Shown in pieces: positions 48,734 through 60,747 of a stretch of DNA of 64,000 nt (position 1 is the stretch's first letter; each line of letters begins with the position of its first letter). Source of the DNA: an uncultured Granulosicoccaceae bacterium (GTDB lineage Bacteria > Pseudomonadota > Gammaproteobacteria > Granulosicoccales > Granulosicoccaceae); assembly GCA_938035125.1 (NCBI GenBank), contig CALHNS010000019.1, positions 1 through 64,000 on the forward strand, written 5' to 3'. The translations under genes and the position numbers were made by a program. The notes beneath the pieces were generated by a model. The model had not been told where the DNA came from and made no database searches. It saw only the letters and a list, made by a program, of their open reading frames with translations.

Positions 48734-51193
48734 TTAATGATGCTGAAGCCCAGAACCCGGTGCTTGCGGTTCCGTCTTATCACTGTCGGTTGGGTTAGAT
48801 CCGCCATCAATAACGGCTTTATCCGATGGTGAATTCGCTAAGGCGATATCAAAAACTTCGTCTATCCATTGCACCGGTTTGATGGTTAAACCCGACGTAA
48901 TTTCATCAGAGATTTCGCTTAAGTCTTTTTCATTTTCAATCGGAATTAAAACGGTCTTGATACCACCACGCTGAGCGGCAAGCAGTTTTTCCTTTAAGCC
49001 ACCAATAGGCAACACTTCACCACGCAAAGTTATTTCACCGGTCATTGCCACATCAGCACGAACAGGCACATTAGTTAAGGCACTCACCAGCGCCGTGCAC
49101 ATTCCAATGCCTGCACTTGGCCCATCTTTAGGTGTGGCACCCTCGGGTACGTGAACGTGCAGATCGGTGTTTTCATGAAAATCTGGTTTCACCCCTAACA
49201 CTTCTGCACGGCTTCGAACCACCATCATCGCCGCCTGGATTGATTCCTTCATCACATCGCCTAGCTGACCGGTGTATGAGAACTTACCCTTACCCGGCAC
49301 CACAGAGGTCTCGATGGTGAGTAGCTCACCACCCACTTGTGTCCACGCAAGGCCGGTAACCTGCCCAACCTGATCGTCTTTATCTGCACGCCCCCATCGA
49401 AAGCGAGTAACGCCTAAATACTCACCCAAATTTTCTTCGGTTACGCGAATTTGCGGAGGAGACTCCACATCCATCACCTCACGCACCACCTTGCGGCACA
49501 CCTTGCTGATCTCGCGCTCTAAATTTCGAACACCGGCTTCGCGGGTATAGCTACGAATGGTTTCAATGATGGCATCATCGGCTACCACTAATTCGGATTC
49601 ATCTAAACCGTTGTCTTTCATTTTTCTTGGCAATAGATATCGCTTTGCAATCGCTGCTTTTTCTTGCTCGGTGTAACCTGGAATTCGAATCACTTCCATT
49701 CGATCTAGCAATGGCTCTGGAATGTTCATGGTGTTAGCTGTGGCCACGAACATCACCTCGGATAAATCGTATTCCACTTCTAAGTAGTGATCGGTAAACG
49801 TATGGTTTTGTTCAGGATCAAGCACTTCAAGCAAAGCCGATGAGGGGTCACCGCGAAAGTCTGTCGACATTTTATCGATTTCATCGAGCAAGATAAGCGG
49901 ATTACGCTTACCCACCTTCGTTAAACTTTGGATGATTTTCCCAGGCATAGAACCGATGTAGGTGCGACGATGGCCACGAATTTCAGCCTCATCTCTTACC
50001 CCACCTAACGCCATGCGCGAGAACTTTCGACCCGTTGCGCGAGCAATCGAGCGGCCCAGCGATGTTTTACCCACCCCAGGAGGTCCTACCAAACACAAAA
50101 TGGGACCTTTGGCTTTTTTAACGCGTTTTTGAACCGCTAAATATTCCAAAATGCGTTCTTTTACTTTTTCTAAACCGTGGTGATCATCTTCTAAGATGCG
50201 TTCTGCATCAGCCATAGTTTTCTTAAGCTTTGACTTCTTCTTCCATGGCAAACCCACAAGCGTATCGACATAATTTCGAACGACCGTGGCTTCAGCCGAC
50301 ATCGGCGACATCATTTTCAGCTTGTTAAGTTCTGCCGTGGCTTTCTTTTTAGCCTCTTTCGATAAACCGACCTTTTCAATTTTTTCGGCAAGCTCTTCGG
50401 TTTCATTGGGTACATCGTCCATCTCGCCCAATTCTTTTTGAATGGCTTTCATTTGCTCATTCAAATAATATTCGCGCTGGCTTTTTTCCATTTGCTGCTT
50501 AACGCGGCCACGAACCCGTTTTTCAACCTGCAATAAATCAAGCTCAGATTCCATCAAATTCAGCAGATGCTCTAAACGCTCTTTGGCTGAAAACAATTCT
50601 AAGATGGTTTGTTTTTCATCAACCCGAAGCGACATTTGAGCTGCGATCATGTCCGCCAATCGATCCGCATCATCAACACCCGATAAGGTGCTAAGCACTT
50701 CGGGTGGAACCTTCTTGTTCATCTTGACGTATTGATCAAACATGTTCGTCACTGAGCGAACCAATACGGCGGTTTCTTTTTCAGAATCATCTGGGCCCAT
50801 TGACGGTGCGGTATGGCAAGTTGCCGTAAAAAAACCATCGGACTCATGATCGTTGAGCTCATCGATGTGTACGCGCTCAACGCCTTCGACCAACACCTTA
50901 ATGGTGTCGTCAGGCAGTTTCAGCAATTGCAAAATGTTGGCAACCGTGCCCACTTTATGAATATCGTCGGCGGTGGGGATATCCACCTTGGCGCTGGTTT
51001 GCGCAGACAACAAAATTCGCTTATTGGTGTTATGCGCAGCATCCAATGCCTCAATAGATTTTTCGCGACCAACAAATAATGGGATGACCATGTGCGGATA
51101 AACCACCACATCTCGCAGCGGTAATACAGGCAGCTGATAATCGCTCTGCTCTGTTGATGTTTCGTCAGCGTCGTTTGATTCGTGTTCAGACAA
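48734..51193 (-). CDS. lon: ATP-dependent Lon protease
   Basis: The 819-residue protein has the N-terminal substrate domain (about 15-215), Walker A GPPGVGKTS (about 370), LLDEIDKM and the S16 catalytic domain with KDGPSAGIGM carrying Ser and the Lys about 43 residues later. It degrades misfolded and regulatory proteins. The start is TTG 51193, supported by GAGG 7 nt upstream; no ATG lies close. The Ser/Asp/Pro-rich tail is a short extension. Confidence 0.98.
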   Translation of the reverse strand: MSEHESNDADETSTEQSDYQLPVLPLRDVVVYPHMVIPLFVGREKSIEALDAAHNTNKRILLSAQTSAKVDIPTADDIHKVGTVANILQLLKLPDDTIKVLVEGVERVHIDELNDHESDGFFTATCHTAPSMGPDDSEKETAVLVRSVTNMFDQYVKMNKKVPPEVLSTLSGVDDADRLADMIAAQMSLRVDEKQTILELFSAKERLEHLLNLMESELDLLQVEKRVRGRVKQQMEKSQREYYLNEQMKAIQKELGEMDDVPNETEELAEKIEKVGLSKEAKKKATAELNKLKMMSPMSAEATVVRNYVDTLVGLPWKKKSKLKKTMADAERILEDDHHGLEKVKERILEYLAVQKRVKKAKGPILCLVGPPGVGKTSLGRSIARATGRKFSRMALGGVRDEAEIRGHRRTYIGSMPGKIIQSLTKVGKRNPLILLDEIDKMSTDFRGDPSSALLEVLDPEQNHTFTDHYLEVEYDLSEVMFVATANTMNIPEPLLDRMEVIRIPGYTEQEKAAIAKRYLLPRKMKDNGLDESELVVADDAIIETIRSYTREAGVRNLEREISKVCRKVVREVMDVESPPQIRVTEENLGEYLGVTRFRWGRADKDDQVGQVTGLAWTQVGGELLTIETSVVPGKGKFSYTGQLGDVMKESIQAAMMVVRSRAEVLGVKPDFHENTDLHVHVPEGATPKDGPSAGIGMCTALVSALTNVPVRADVAMTGEITLRGEVLPIGGLKEKLLAAQRGGIKTVLIPIENEKDLSEISDEITSGLTIKPVQWIDEVFDIALANSPSDKAVIDGGSNPTDSDKTEPQAPGSGLQHH

Positions 51194-51275
51194 GTGAGCA
51201 CCTCAGGTGTTAAGCGTTTTCGCGCATTTTAGAATACACGAGATGGTAGCGGACCAAGGTGATTTCAAGTGTTAG

Positions 51276-51307
51276 AAAAAGAAAAAGGCCCGGATTTACC
51301 GGGCCTT
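51276..51307 (-). terminator. Rho-independent terminator after clpX
   Basis: A stem AAGGCCCGG / CCGGGCCTT with a 5-nt loop is followed on the minus strand by TTTTTCTTTTT. It ends clpX transcription before lon. Confidence 0.92.
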
Positions 51308-51337
51308 CACGTAACTAGCACAAAACTTAAGCGCTAA

Positions 51338-52633
51338 TTAGTCATCAGATGCCGCTTTCCGGTACTTCTCTTCTTCCATGACCTTTTCTTGGCCTTCTAA
51401 GAGTAGATACGGTTTAGATTCTCCGCGGACCACTGCAGCGTCGAGAATAACTTTCTTGACGTTCTCAATTCGCGGCAATTCGTACATGGTATCAAGCAGT
51501 ACATTTTCCAAAATGGTGCGTAAACCTCGCGCTCCAGTTTTGCGCTCCAGTGAGCTTTGAGCAACCGCTTGCAGAGCATCTTTACGGAATTCAATGTCCA
51601 CATCTTCCATGGACAACAAACGCTCGTATTGCTTAGTGATGGCATTCTTGGGTTCAACCAATATGCGCACCAAGGCCTCTTCGTCCAATTCTTCCAAGGT
51701 TGCACAAACAGGTAACCTGCCAACAAATTCTGGAATAAGACCGAAGCTAATCAAATCTTGCGCTTCTACATCATGAAGTAACTCACCGATGTTTTTGCTG
51801 TCATCCTTGGAAGTGACTTCGGCGCCAAAACCAATGCCGCCCTTCTCAGAACGATCTTGGATAATTTTTTCCAAACCGGCAAACGCACCGCCACAGATGA
51901 ATAGGATATTGGAGGTATCCACTTGCAAAAATTCTTGCTGTGGATGCTTACGACCGCCTTGCGGTGGCACTGAAGCAACGGTGCCTTCAATCAGTTTTAA
52001 TAGAGCTTGCTGAACACCTTCACCCGATACATCTCGGGTAATGGAAGGGTTATCTGATTTACGCGAAATTTTATCAATCTCATCGATGTAGACGATACCG
52101 GTTTGCGCTTTTTCAACGTCGTAATCGCATTTTTGCAGTAGCTTTTGAATGATGTTTTCTACATCTTCACCCACATAACCCGCTTCAGTTAACGTGGTGG
52201 CATCGGCGATGGTGAAAGGCACGTTTAAAGTGCGAGCGAGCGTTTCAGCCAATAACGTTTTACCGGAGCCAGTTGGGCCGATTAACAGGATATTACTTTT
52301 CGCAAGTTCTACTTCACCACCTTTTTTGTCCTTGTACTCAAGACGCTTGTAGTGGTTGTAAACCGCAACCGATAATATTTTCTTAGCCGTGGCCTGGCCG
52401 ATTACATAAGAATCAAGCAGCTCATTTATTTCATGTGGCTTCGGCAGCTCACTGTCACCATTGTCTGAGGTATCTTGCATCTCTTCGGTGATGATGTCGT
52501 TGCATAAATCAACGCATTCATCGCAGATGAATACAGACGGGCCTGCGATGAGTTTTCTAACCTCATGCTGGCTCTTACCGCAGAACGAGCAATACAACAG
52601 TTTGCCGTCGTCTTTTTTATCTTCGTCAGTCAT
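51338..52633 (-). CDS. clpX: ClpX ATPase subunit of ClpXP
   Basis: The 431-residue unfoldase has a C4 zinc domain (CSFCGKSQ ... CDECVDLC, residues 15-44), Walker [20 protein letters not shown] and LLKLIEGT, with ClpP-contacting IGF-type loop IGFGAE. It unfolds tagged proteins for ClpP. It is downstream of clpP with a 144-bp spacer. Confidence 0.98.
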   Translation of the reverse strand: MTDEDKKDDGKLLYCSFCGKSQHEVRKLIAGPSVFICDECVDLCNDIITEEMQDTSDNGDSELPKPHEINELLDSYVIGQATAKKILSVAVYNHYKRLEYKDKKGGEVELAKSNILLIGPTGSGKTLLAETLARTLNVPFTIADATTLTEAGYVGEDVENIIQKLLQKCDYDVEKAQTGIVYIDEIDKISRKSDNPSITRDVSGEGVQQALLKLIEGTVASVPPQGGRKHPQQEFLQVDTSNILFICGGAFAGLEKIIQDRSEKGGIGFGAEVTSKDDSKNIGELLHDVEAQDLISFGLIPEFVGRLPVCATLEELDEEALVRILVEPKNAITKQYERLLSMEDVDIEFRKDALQAVAQSSLERKTGARGLRTILENVLLDTMYELPRIENVKKVILDAAVVRGESKPYLLLEGQEKVMEEEKYRKAASDD

Positions 52634-52777
52634 AAAACGAGCTCTTTACCTTATCCCTAACCTTGCCGTGTTTTTCCAGAATTTTCAAGCAACCATACGC
52701 CCTAATGTGAAGGTGATTCCGAGACATACAACACATCACGAAACCAGACACAATTAGACACATTTGGACACACCTCA

Positions 52778-53503
<726 letters not shown>

Positions 53504-53519
53504 GTTGTGTCATTCCGTA

Positions 53520-54875
53520 TTAAGTGGTTTCGGCGGTGCCCTCCTCCTTTTGTGCGGATTCAGGCGCCGGCGGATTCATTACATCTGCGAAAGCACGAGA
53601 TTCTTCGGTAACCGATGATTTTTCAACCACCACCTGAGTAACCGTATCTTCAAGTACTAGACCTTCAATGTTCTGCAACAGTTCAGGATTACTGTAATAG
53701 TAGTCGATGACTTGCTGCGGATCTTGATAAGAGGCGGCCATGTGCTCAACCTGCTCTCGCACCTTACCCGCATCTGCCGTAATACTGTCGCGTCGTACTA
53801 TCTCTCCAACGATTAGGCCAAGACGCACACGTCGCTTGGATTGTTCTTCAAAAAGTTCATCGGCCAACATGGATGTATCGGGCTCACCTTGCATTTGACC
53901 CTGCATTTGCTGCAAAAATTGCTCACGTTGGCGACCAATTTCTTCTTTCACTAATGCGGCTGGCACATCCATTGGATTGAGCTCTAAAAGACCATCCATA
54001 ACCTGTGTTTTCACATCGTTATCAAGTCGCGCTTTTAGTTCTCGCTCCATGTTTTTAGTTATATCGGCCCGAAGTGTCTCGACGTTACCGTCTTCAATAC
54101 CAAAACTCTTCACCAGTTCCTCATCTAGCTTAGGAATGGTGGATTCTTTGACTTCGTGCACAACGATATCGAATTCACATTCTTGGCCTGCTAAATTTTC
54201 AGCCTGGTAGCCTTCAGGAAATGTGACCTTGATGGTTTTGTTATCACCTGCTTTCATACCCACCAGTTGCTCTTCAAACCCTGGGATCATTTGATTGGAT
54301 CCCAACACAAGTGGTGCTTTTTCGGCCTTGCCGCCGTCAAATTCTTCACCGTCCTTTCGGCCAGTGAAGTCGATCACGATTTGGTCACCATCTGCTGATG
54401 CTCGATCAACCGTGCTGAATTCCTTGCGCTGCTCAAGCAGCTTGTTGATCATTTCATCAACATCAGAGGATTGAATTTCAACCACAGGGCGCGTGATTTT
54501 CAAGGATTCGTCGAACTTTGGATCGAATTCTGGATAAACCTCGAAGGTCGCTTCGTAGCTGAAGCCTTCATCGTCTTCGCTGGCACCTTCCAGTGGTTTT
54601 ATTTCAGGCTGACCCGCAGGGCGCAGGGATTCTTGCTGCACCGCTTTATAAAACGAATCATTAATCAAGGCACCCAGGACTTCGCCTTTGACCTGCGGCT
54701 CAAAACGCTTTTTCACCACGTTCATGGGCACTTTGCCCGGGCGAAAGCCATTAATTTTGGCTGTCTTACTGATCGACTTAAGGCGTTCATTCACCTTAGA
54801 GTCGATATCAGTTTGCGGCAGCTCAATGGTCATTTTACGACCGAGGCTATCGATGGTTTCAACGGATACTTGCAT
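53520..54875 (-). CDS. tig: Trigger factor
   Basis: The 451-residue chaperone starts at ATG 54875 (MQVSVETIDSLGRKM); a longer reading to 54941 runs into tRNA-Leu. It has the ribosome-binding GFRPGKVP loop, the FKBP-type PPIase domain (about 150-240, VLGSNQMIPGFEEQLVGM) and a helical C-terminal body. It meets nascent chains at the ribosome exit. clpP follows after 16 bp. Confidence 0.97.
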   Translation of the reverse strand: MQVSVETIDSLGRKMTIELPQTDIDSKVNERLKSISKTAKINGFRPGKVPMNVVKKRFEPQVKGEVLGALINDSFYKAVQQESLRPAGQPEIKPLEGASEDDEGFSYEATFEVYPEFDPKFDESLKITRPVVEIQSSDVDEMINKLLEQRKEFSTVDRASADGDQIVIDFTGRKDGEEFDGGKAEKAPLVLGSNQMIPGFEEQLVGMKAGDNKTIKVTFPEGYQAENLAGQECEFDIVVHEVKESTIPKLDEELVKSFGIEDGNVETLRADITKNMERELKARLDNDVKTQVMDGLLELNPMDVPAALVKEEIGRQREQFLQQMQGQMQGEPDTSMLADELFEEQSKRRVRLGLIVGEIVRRDSITADAGKVREQVEHMAASYQDPQQVIDYYYSNPELLQNIEGLVLEDTVTQVVVEKSSVTEESRAFADVMNPPAPESAQKEEGTAETT

Positions 54876-54899
54876 GATGAATAAATCGTCGTTGTTGTA

Positions 54900-54984
<85 letters not shown>

Positions 54985-55080
54985 ATAAGGCTTTTCGTAT
55001 TGCTACATAATTATAGCGGAAAAGCAGGGCTTACCGTGGCACCCAAGAGATATTGCACACAGTAAAAAACAAAGGGAAAT

Positions 55081-55156
55081 TGGGGTGGACGATGGGGATC
55101 GAACCCACGACCACAGGAATCACAATCCTGCGCTCTACCGACTGAGCTACGCCCAC
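55081..55156 (-). tRNA. tRNA-His(GTG)
   Basis: The 76-nt gene has acceptor GTGGGCG, anticodon loop TTGTGAT giving GTG, a TTCGATC T-loop and CCA. It is 96 bp from tRNA-Leu. Confidence 0.95.
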
Positions 55157-55356
55157 ACCAGAAAGACTATGTTAGCGCAATCTGAGAGTTCTGTGTGCAG
55201 CGCATCAACCGCTATTTGGCATAGAATTTATTTTACGCGGAAAAAAAATTCAGCGCCTCGGGTAATGACAAGCGCAATGGGCGATGACAGATGAGGTGAT
55301 GAAAGCTGGACTGGCGATGACGACTGATATTGACGACTGGGCGGCCGCTAGATGGA

Positions 55357-55433
55357 TGGCGCGCCTGGCAGGACTCGAACCTGCTACCCTCGGCTTAGAA
55401 GGCCGATGCTCTATCCGGATGAGCTACAGGCGC
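55357..55433 (-). tRNA. tRNA-Arg(TCT)
   Basis: The 77-nt gene has acceptor GCGCCTG, anticodon loop CTTCTAA giving TCT, a TTCGAGT T-loop and CCA. A 200-bp gap separates it from tRNA-His; I see no gene in it. Confidence 0.95.
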
Positions 55434-55469
55434 GAAGCGTTGTGTAGCGAAGGGAAAATGTGGTGAAAG

Positions 55470-55546
<77 letters not shown>

Positions 55547-55582
55547 AAGAACCTTCACAACAAGCCTTATTGTATAGGATTT

Positions 55583-55777
55583 TTAATCCGATTCGTCAAT
55601 CCATGCCATTTGAATTGCTTCTAAGATGCGTTCGTTTGAGCCTTCCGGATCATCATCAAAACCCTCAATGGCAAGCACCCACGCATGCATGTCGGTGTAC
55701 CGAACATACTGTGGATCCACGTCTGGATGGCTTTCACACAATTCGATAGCGATATCTAACGTATCGGTCCACTTCAT
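55583..55777 (-). CDS. iscX: Iron-sulfur assembly regulator IscX
   Basis: The 64-residue acidic protein starts MKWTDTLDIAIELCE and has HPDVDPQYVRYTDMHAWV and FDDDPEGSNERILEAIQMAW, matching IscX. It binds IscS and iron and modulates cluster assembly rate. It is last in the isc operon, 23 bp after fdx. Confidence 0.95.
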   Translation of the reverse strand: MKWTDTLDIAIELCESHPDVDPQYVRYTDMHAWVLAIEGFDDDPEGSNERILEAIQMAWIDESD

Positions 55778-55800
55778 AATGGGCTCCTTTTTGTCACGCT

Positions 55801-56139
55801 TTAGTGATTTTCCTTCACCATGTTTATTGTGTAGCGAGGGATCTCGATTTCTAAATTTTCATCAGCAACGATCGCCTGACAACTTAATCGAGAGTCAGGA
55901 TCTAAACCCCACGCTTTATCTAAAAAATCTTCTTCCAGTTCATCGGCTTCTTCAATACTGTCCGCACCGACTCTAACGTGCACATGACACGTGGTGCACG
56001 CACACGATTTTTCACAGGCGTGTTCAATCGACACCCCATTACGAAGTAAAGCATCACAAACTGAAACACCCGCATCTACCTCAAACGATTTACCGTCGGG
56101 ACAATAATCAGGGTGTGGCTGTACGGTTATGGTTGGCAT
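55801..56139 (-). CDS. fdx: ISC-type 2Fe-2S ferredoxin
   Basis: The 112-residue ferredoxin has the four cluster cysteines in CEKSCACTTC (the second, third and fourth Cys plus the first) and LSCQAI, with the ISC-type HVHV spacing. It donates electrons during cluster assembly. It begins 1 bp after the hscA stop. Confidence 0.95.
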   Translation of the reverse strand: MPTITVQPHPDYCPDGKSFEVDAGVSVCDALLRNGVSIEHACEKSCACTTCHVHVRVGADSIEEADELEEDFLDKAWGLDPDSRLSCQAIVADENLEIEIPRYTINMVKENH

Positions 56140-56140
56140 G

Positions 56141-58042
56141 TCAGTTGTCTTCCGATTCTTTTAGTTGGGCGGCCACAACATCCACGTGCTGACCCGCCAT
56201 TAATTGTTTAACGCTTGCGTTCATGCGCCGTTCTACAAATTCAGCGCTGCCTTTTTCTAATGCCTCTACAGATGCTTTTATAGCGTCGGTATTATCATCC
56301 TTTATAGTGTCCGCAACGGCTGCAATACAGCCATCAATAGCTGCACGCTCATTCTCGTTAAGATGCACATCGCCATCCGCATCCAGTGCACTGCCGATGG
56401 CCTCAATAACACGCTCAGCATCCACTCGCTGTTCTTGCAATAAGCGTTTTTGCATATCTTCGGCGGCATAATCCATTGAGTCGCTCAGCATGGTTTCTAT
56501 TTCACCGTCACTAAGCCCATAGCTTGGCTTCACATCAATACTGGCAAGCACCCCACTCTCTTTTTCCATGGCACTAACGGTAAGTAAGCCATCGGCATCT
56601 ACCTGAAACAATACCTGTATACGCGCAGCCCCTGCCACACGCGGCGGAATACCTGTGAGTTCAAATCGCGCTAACGATCGGCAATCTTCAACTAGCTCAC
56701 GCTCACCTTGCACAACGTGCAACGCTAAGGCGGTTTGCCCATCTTTGTAGGTGGTGAATTCTTGCGCCCGCGCTATGGGAATGGTGGTGTTGCGCGGAAT
56801 AACTTTCTCGGCCAATCCGCCCATCGTTTCCAGCCCTAGCGATAGTGGAATGACATCGAGCAGCAATAGATCGTTGTCGGGTTTATTGCCAGCTAACACA
56901 TCGGCTTGAATCGCAGCACCCACAGCAACCACTTGATCAGGGTCAATAGAGGTGAGCACGGTTTGTTCAAAAAATTCACTAACAGAATCTCGCACTAACG
57001 GCACGCGAGTGGAGCCACCCACCATAACCACCGCTCGAATATCCGATTTTTCCACATCGGCATCGCGCAAAACGCGCCGACATGGCGATAAGGTTTTTTT
57101 AACCAAAGGCAAAATGATCGCGTTCAGTTGATCGCGAGTGACCGTTCCATCCCAATGCTTGCCCTCTTCAATATCCCAATGTACATCCACCGCTGCAGCA
57201 TCACTTAACGCCTCTTTTATGCTGCGAGCCTGTTGCAAAGCACGACGTTGCGCAGATGGATTTTTAAGAGCATCCACACCGGCTTGCTCAGACAAATAAG
57301 CAACCACCGCCTCATCAAAATCATCACCACCTAATGCGGTATCACCGGCTGTAGCGAGCACTTCAAATAAGCCGCGCTGCATCTTCAAAACAGAGATATC
57401 AAACGTTCCGCCACCTAAATCGTAAACGACCACAGTGCCAGTTTCATCGTTATCAAGGCCATAGGCCACCGCAGCAGCGGTAGGCTCATTGATTAAGCGC
57501 AGTACCGACAACCCGGCCAAGGTGGCGGCATCTTTTGTGGCTTGTCGCTGAGCGTCGTCAAAATAGGCAGGCACAGTGATAACCGCCCCAACTAAATCAC
57601 CGCCCACAGAACGTGTGGCCACATCTTTAAGTTTTGACAAAATAGCCGCAGATACATCGATGGCTGTTTTATTGCCCGCCTGGGTAACAAACGCTGGAAT
57701 GGCTGCAGCTTCGGTGTCAAATTCGTAATGACTGGCTAGCCACGTACCTTCCAAATCGGCTGCACCTTTACCCATCAATCGTTTGGCTGAACGCACCGTA
57801 TTCAGCGGATCACTAACCGCCTTTTCTTGCGCTGCCGCACCTACGGTTACCGTTCCATCGACGCCAAAATGAACCACCGACGGGGTGGATTCATTGCCCT
57901 CATCGTCAGCTAATACCGTTGGACTGCCACTTCGTAAGGTGGCCACCAAAGAATTGGTGGTGCCCAAATCAATGCCCACCGCATCTCTGCGCTGATGCGG
58001 AGCGGGGGCTTGCCCGGGTTCTGAAATTTGTAGTAAGGCCAC
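56141..58042 (-). CDS. hscA: Fe-S chaperone HscA (Hsp70)
   Basis: The 633-residue Hsp70 has [26 protein letters not shown] and [10 protein letters not shown] in the ATPase domain, then the substrate-binding and lid domains. It works with HscB to release clusters from IscU. It follows hscB after 28 bp. Confidence 0.98.
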   Translation of the reverse strand: MALLQISEPGQAPAPHQRRDAVGIDLGTTNSLVATLRSGSPTVLADDEGNESTPSVVHFGVDGTVTVGAAAQEKAVSDPLNTVRSAKRLMGKGAADLEGTWLASHYEFDTEAAAIPAFVTQAGNKTAIDVSAAILSKLKDVATRSVGGDLVGAVITVPAYFDDAQRQATKDAATLAGLSVLRLINEPTAAAVAYGLDNDETGTVVVYDLGGGTFDISVLKMQRGLFEVLATAGDTALGGDDFDEAVVAYLSEQAGVDALKNPSAQRRALQQARSIKEALSDAAAVDVHWDIEEGKHWDGTVTRDQLNAIILPLVKKTLSPCRRVLRDADVEKSDIRAVVMVGGSTRVPLVRDSVSEFFEQTVLTSIDPDQVVAVGAAIQADVLAGNKPDNDLLLLDVIPLSLGLETMGGLAEKVIPRNTTIPIARAQEFTTYKDGQTALALHVVQGERELVEDCRSLARFELTGIPPRVAGAARIQVLFQVDADGLLTVSAMEKESGVLASIDVKPSYGLSDGEIETMLSDSMDYAAEDMQKRLLQEQRVDAERVIEAIGSALDADGDVHLNENERAAIDGCIAAVADTIKDDNTDAIKASVEALEKGSAEFVERRMNASVKQLMAGQHVDVVAAQLKESEDN

Positions 58043-58070
58043 GTGTTATCGAATCTGCGGTTGCTGTTGG

Positions 58071-58604
58071 TTAGTCATCAAGTCGTGCTTCAATAACTTT
58101 TACTTCGCGCTTTAATTTATCGAAAAACTGCCACTCTCGTACAACCACTCTTGCGCTGTCCCAGCTGGAAGAAACTGATGCATCGGCGAATTTTTTAGCG
58201 CAACTGCTGATTCCTTCACTTAACGAATGACGTACTTTATCTAGTGCTGCGAAAGGATCTGCCGCATCCGGTGCGTCACCGATCGCTTCACGTAATTCCA
58301 TTTGCTGCATCAAAAACATCGGATCCATCTGCGTATCGGTTTCTTCATCGATACTGATGTTGTTCAATTCAAGCAAGTAACTGGCACGAGTTAACGGGTT
58401 GCGTAGTTTCTGATGCGCCTCATTTACAAGACTAGCGGCTTGCATAGACCAACGCTTCTCGCTAGCCGTGGCTGAGGCAAAGCGATCTGGGTGAAGTTCA
58501 CGTTGTAGCGATTGAAAGCGATCACTCAACTGAACTTCATCGATGTGAAATGCAACCGGTAAATCGAACAACTCGAAGTGATTATTGGAAAAATCAACTG
58601 ACAT
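58071..58604 (-). CDS. hscB: Fe-S co-chaperone HscB
   Basis: The 177-residue J-protein has the HPD motif in LQRELHPDRFA (about 35-45) and a C-terminal three-helix domain that binds IscU. It recruits IscU to HscA. iscA lies 30 bp upstream. Confidence 0.96.
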   Translation of the reverse strand: MSVDFSNNHFELFDLPVAFHIDEVQLSDRFQSLQRELHPDRFASATASEKRWSMQAASLVNEAHQKLRNPLTRASYLLELNNISIDEETDTQMDPMFLMQQMELREAIGDAPDAADPFAALDKVRHSLSEGISSCAKKFADASVSSSWDSARVVVREWQFFDKLKREVKVIEARLDD

Positions 58605-58634
58605 GCGGGCGATGGCTTAGGAGAACCCCAATCA

Positions 58635-58958
58635 CTATATGGTGAACGATTCTCCGCACCCGCATTCATCTTTCACATTGGGGTTGCGGAACAAAAAGCC
58701 TTCATTAAGCCCTTCTTTTTGAAAGTCGAGCTCGGTGCCACTTAAGTACACCAAGCTTTTCTTATCAACAATGACTTTAATGTCGTGATCTTCAAAGACT
58801 TCATCGTTGGCAGCCACTTCGTCGGCAAATTCCAACACATAAGCCAAGCCAGAGCACCCAGTGGTGCGAACGGCCAGCCGAAGACCTACCCCTTTACCGC
58901 GTTGATCTAAGTGCCGCTGCACATGGGCAGCAGCACTGTCAGTCATGGTTATGCTCAT
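58635..58958 (-). CDS. iscA: A-type Fe-S carrier IscA
   Basis: The 107-residue protein has the three conserved cysteines in TTGCSGLAY (about 35) and CGCGESF (about 99-101). It receives clusters from IscU and passes them to target proteins. It follows iscU after 26 bp. Confidence 0.96.
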   Translation of the reverse strand: MSITMTDSAAAHVQRHLDQRGKGVGLRLAVRTTGCSGLAYVLEFADEVAANDEVFEDHDIKVIVDKKSLVYLSGTELDFQKEGLNEGFLFRNPNVKDECGCGESFTI

Positions 58959-58984
58959 AGCAATACTCCTTCGTTAGAAGGCGA

Positions 58985-59377
58985 TTAGCTGGCCTTCGCA
59001 GTTTGCTTTTCTTTCAAATCAGCAATGGCTGCCGCTATCGCATCTTCTGCTAATACCGAACAGTGAATTTTTACTGGTGGCAGCGCCAACTCATCAGAAA
59101 TATCTTTGTTCTTAATGGCTTCTACTTCAGCCAAGGTTTTACCCTTAACCATTTCAGTAACCAAAGAAGATGAAGCAATGGCCGAACCGCAGCCATAGGT
59201 TTTAAACTTTGCATCTTCAATGCGGCCATCATCGCCCACTTTGATTTGCAGACGCATAACATCACCACAAGCCGGTGCGCCAACCATACCCGTGCCTACG
59301 CTTGGGTCGTCTTTATCAAGAACACCCACGTTACGTGGATTTTCGTAGTGATCTAATACCTTGTCGCTGTATGCCAT
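58985..59377 (-). CDS. iscU: Fe-S scaffold IscU
   Basis: The 130-residue scaffold has the three cluster cysteines in GAPACGDVM (about 37), KTYGCGSAIAS (about 63) and IHCSVLAEDAI (about 106). The LPPVK motif just before the last Cys binds HscA. It assembles clusters with IscS. Confidence 0.98.
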   Translation of the reverse strand: MAYSDKVLDHYENPRNVGVLDKDDPSVGTGMVGAPACGDVMRLQIKVGDDGRIEDAKFKTYGCGSAIASSSLVTEMVKGKTLAEVEAIKNKDISDELALPPVKIHCSVLAEDAIAAAIADLKEKQTAKAS

Positions 59378-59430
59378 GTTTCTAGTCTCCGTCGAGAATT
59401 CAAGTTATAAGTCGAATTCAAAAAATAATG

Positions 59431-60654
59431 TTAGTGATGCGCCCATTCGACCGTGTCTAGATCGATGCCTTCTTTGTACATATCCCATAGTGGGGACAAA
59501 TCGCGTAACTTCGACACCGCATTCTTAATTAAATTAACAGTGTAATCCACCTCTTCCTCGGTGCTGTAGCGACCCAATGTAAAGCGAATTGAGCTACTGG
59601 CTAATTCATCAGCTCGCCCTAATGCCCGAAGCACGTAGGAGGGTTCTAAGCTGGCACTGGTGCATGCCGATCCGCTGGATACCGCAATGTCTTTTAATGA
59701 CATGATTAGGCTTTCGCCTTCAACGTAACTGAAACTGATGTTTAAGTTACCTGGTATACGCTGCTCTAAATCACCGTTGATGTAGATCTCTTCTAGATCT
59801 TTAATACCATCAAGCAAGCGATCGCGTAACTTGGATAGCCGCTCGTGTTCTGACGCCATTTCTTCTTTCGCAATGCGAAACGCTTCCCCCATACCCACAA
59901 TTTGATGGGTTGCCAGCGTTCCAGAACGAAAACCGCGCTCATGACCACCGCCGTGAATTTGTGCTTCTAAACGCACGCGAGGCTTTCGTCGAACGTACAG
60001 CGCGCCGATGCCTTTAGGCCCGTACACTTTGTGAGCGCACAAAGACATCAAATCAACGTTCATGTCTTCAACATCGATGGCCACTTTGCCAGGGCTTTGC
60101 GCTGCATCAACGTGGAACACAACACCCTTCTCACGGCAAATCGCACCCAATGCTTTTAAATCTTGGATAACACCAATTTCATTGTTTACGTGCATGACTG
60201 AGGCAACCGTGGTGTCTTCACGCAAAGCGTTGCGAAATTGCTCTAAATCGACCAAGCCATTCTCTAAGGGGTCGAGATAGGTGACTTCAAACCCTTCACG
60301 CTCAAGCTGACGGCAGGTATCGAGAACGGCCTTATGTTCAGTTTTCACGGTAACAATGTGCTGGCCTTTCTTTTTATTGAAATGCGCAGCGCCTTTGATG
60401 CCTAAGTTGTCCGATTCTGTGGCGCCAGATGTCCAGATGACTTCACGCGGATCGGCGCCAATAAGATCGGCAACGTTTTTACGCGCCTCTTCCACCAGCT
60501 CTTCAGCCTGCCAGCCAAAGCTGTGTGAACGCGATGCTGGGTTACCGAAGTAGCCTTGCATGGTTAGGCACTCACCCATTTTCTTTGCCACGCGCTCATC
60601 AACTGGCGTAGTGGCTGAGTAATCCATGTAAATGGGGATGTTCAATGAACTCAC
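59431..60654 (-). CDS. iscS: Cysteine desulfurase IscS
   Basis: The 407-residue PLP enzyme has the Schiff-base lysine in [10 protein letters not shown] (about 206) and the mobile catalytic cysteine in [13 protein letters not shown] (about 330). It takes sulfur from cysteine for clusters and tRNA thiolation. GTG 60654 is chosen with AGAGG about 10 nt upstream; TTG 60663 is an alternative. The product is near the usual 404 residues. Confidence 0.96.
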   Translation of the reverse strand: MSSLNIPIYMDYSATTPVDERVAKKMGECLTMQGYFGNPASRSHSFGWQAEELVEEARKNVADLIGADPREVIWTSGATESDNLGIKGAAHFNKKKGQHIVTVKTEHKAVLDTCRQLEREGFEVTYLDPLENGLVDLEQFRNALREDTTVASVMHVNNEIGVIQDLKALGAICREKGVVFHVDAAQSPGKVAIDVEDMNVDLMSLCAHKVYGPKGIGALYVRRKPRVRLEAQIHGGGHERGFRSGTLATHQIVGMGEAFRIAKEEMASEHERLSKLRDRLLDGIKDLEEIYINGDLEQRIPGNLNISFSYVEGESLIMSLKDIAVSSGSACTSASLEPSYVLRALGRADELASSSIRFTLGRYSTEEEVDYTVNLIKNAVSKLRDLSPLWDMYKEGIDLDTVEWAHH

Positions 60655-60747
60655 GTTATACAAACCTCTAATTAAAGTACGCTGCCGCTTTACGCAGGAT
60701 TAAATTCGATTAGTACCATATTGACCGGTGAATCGCTGCTGGCGATA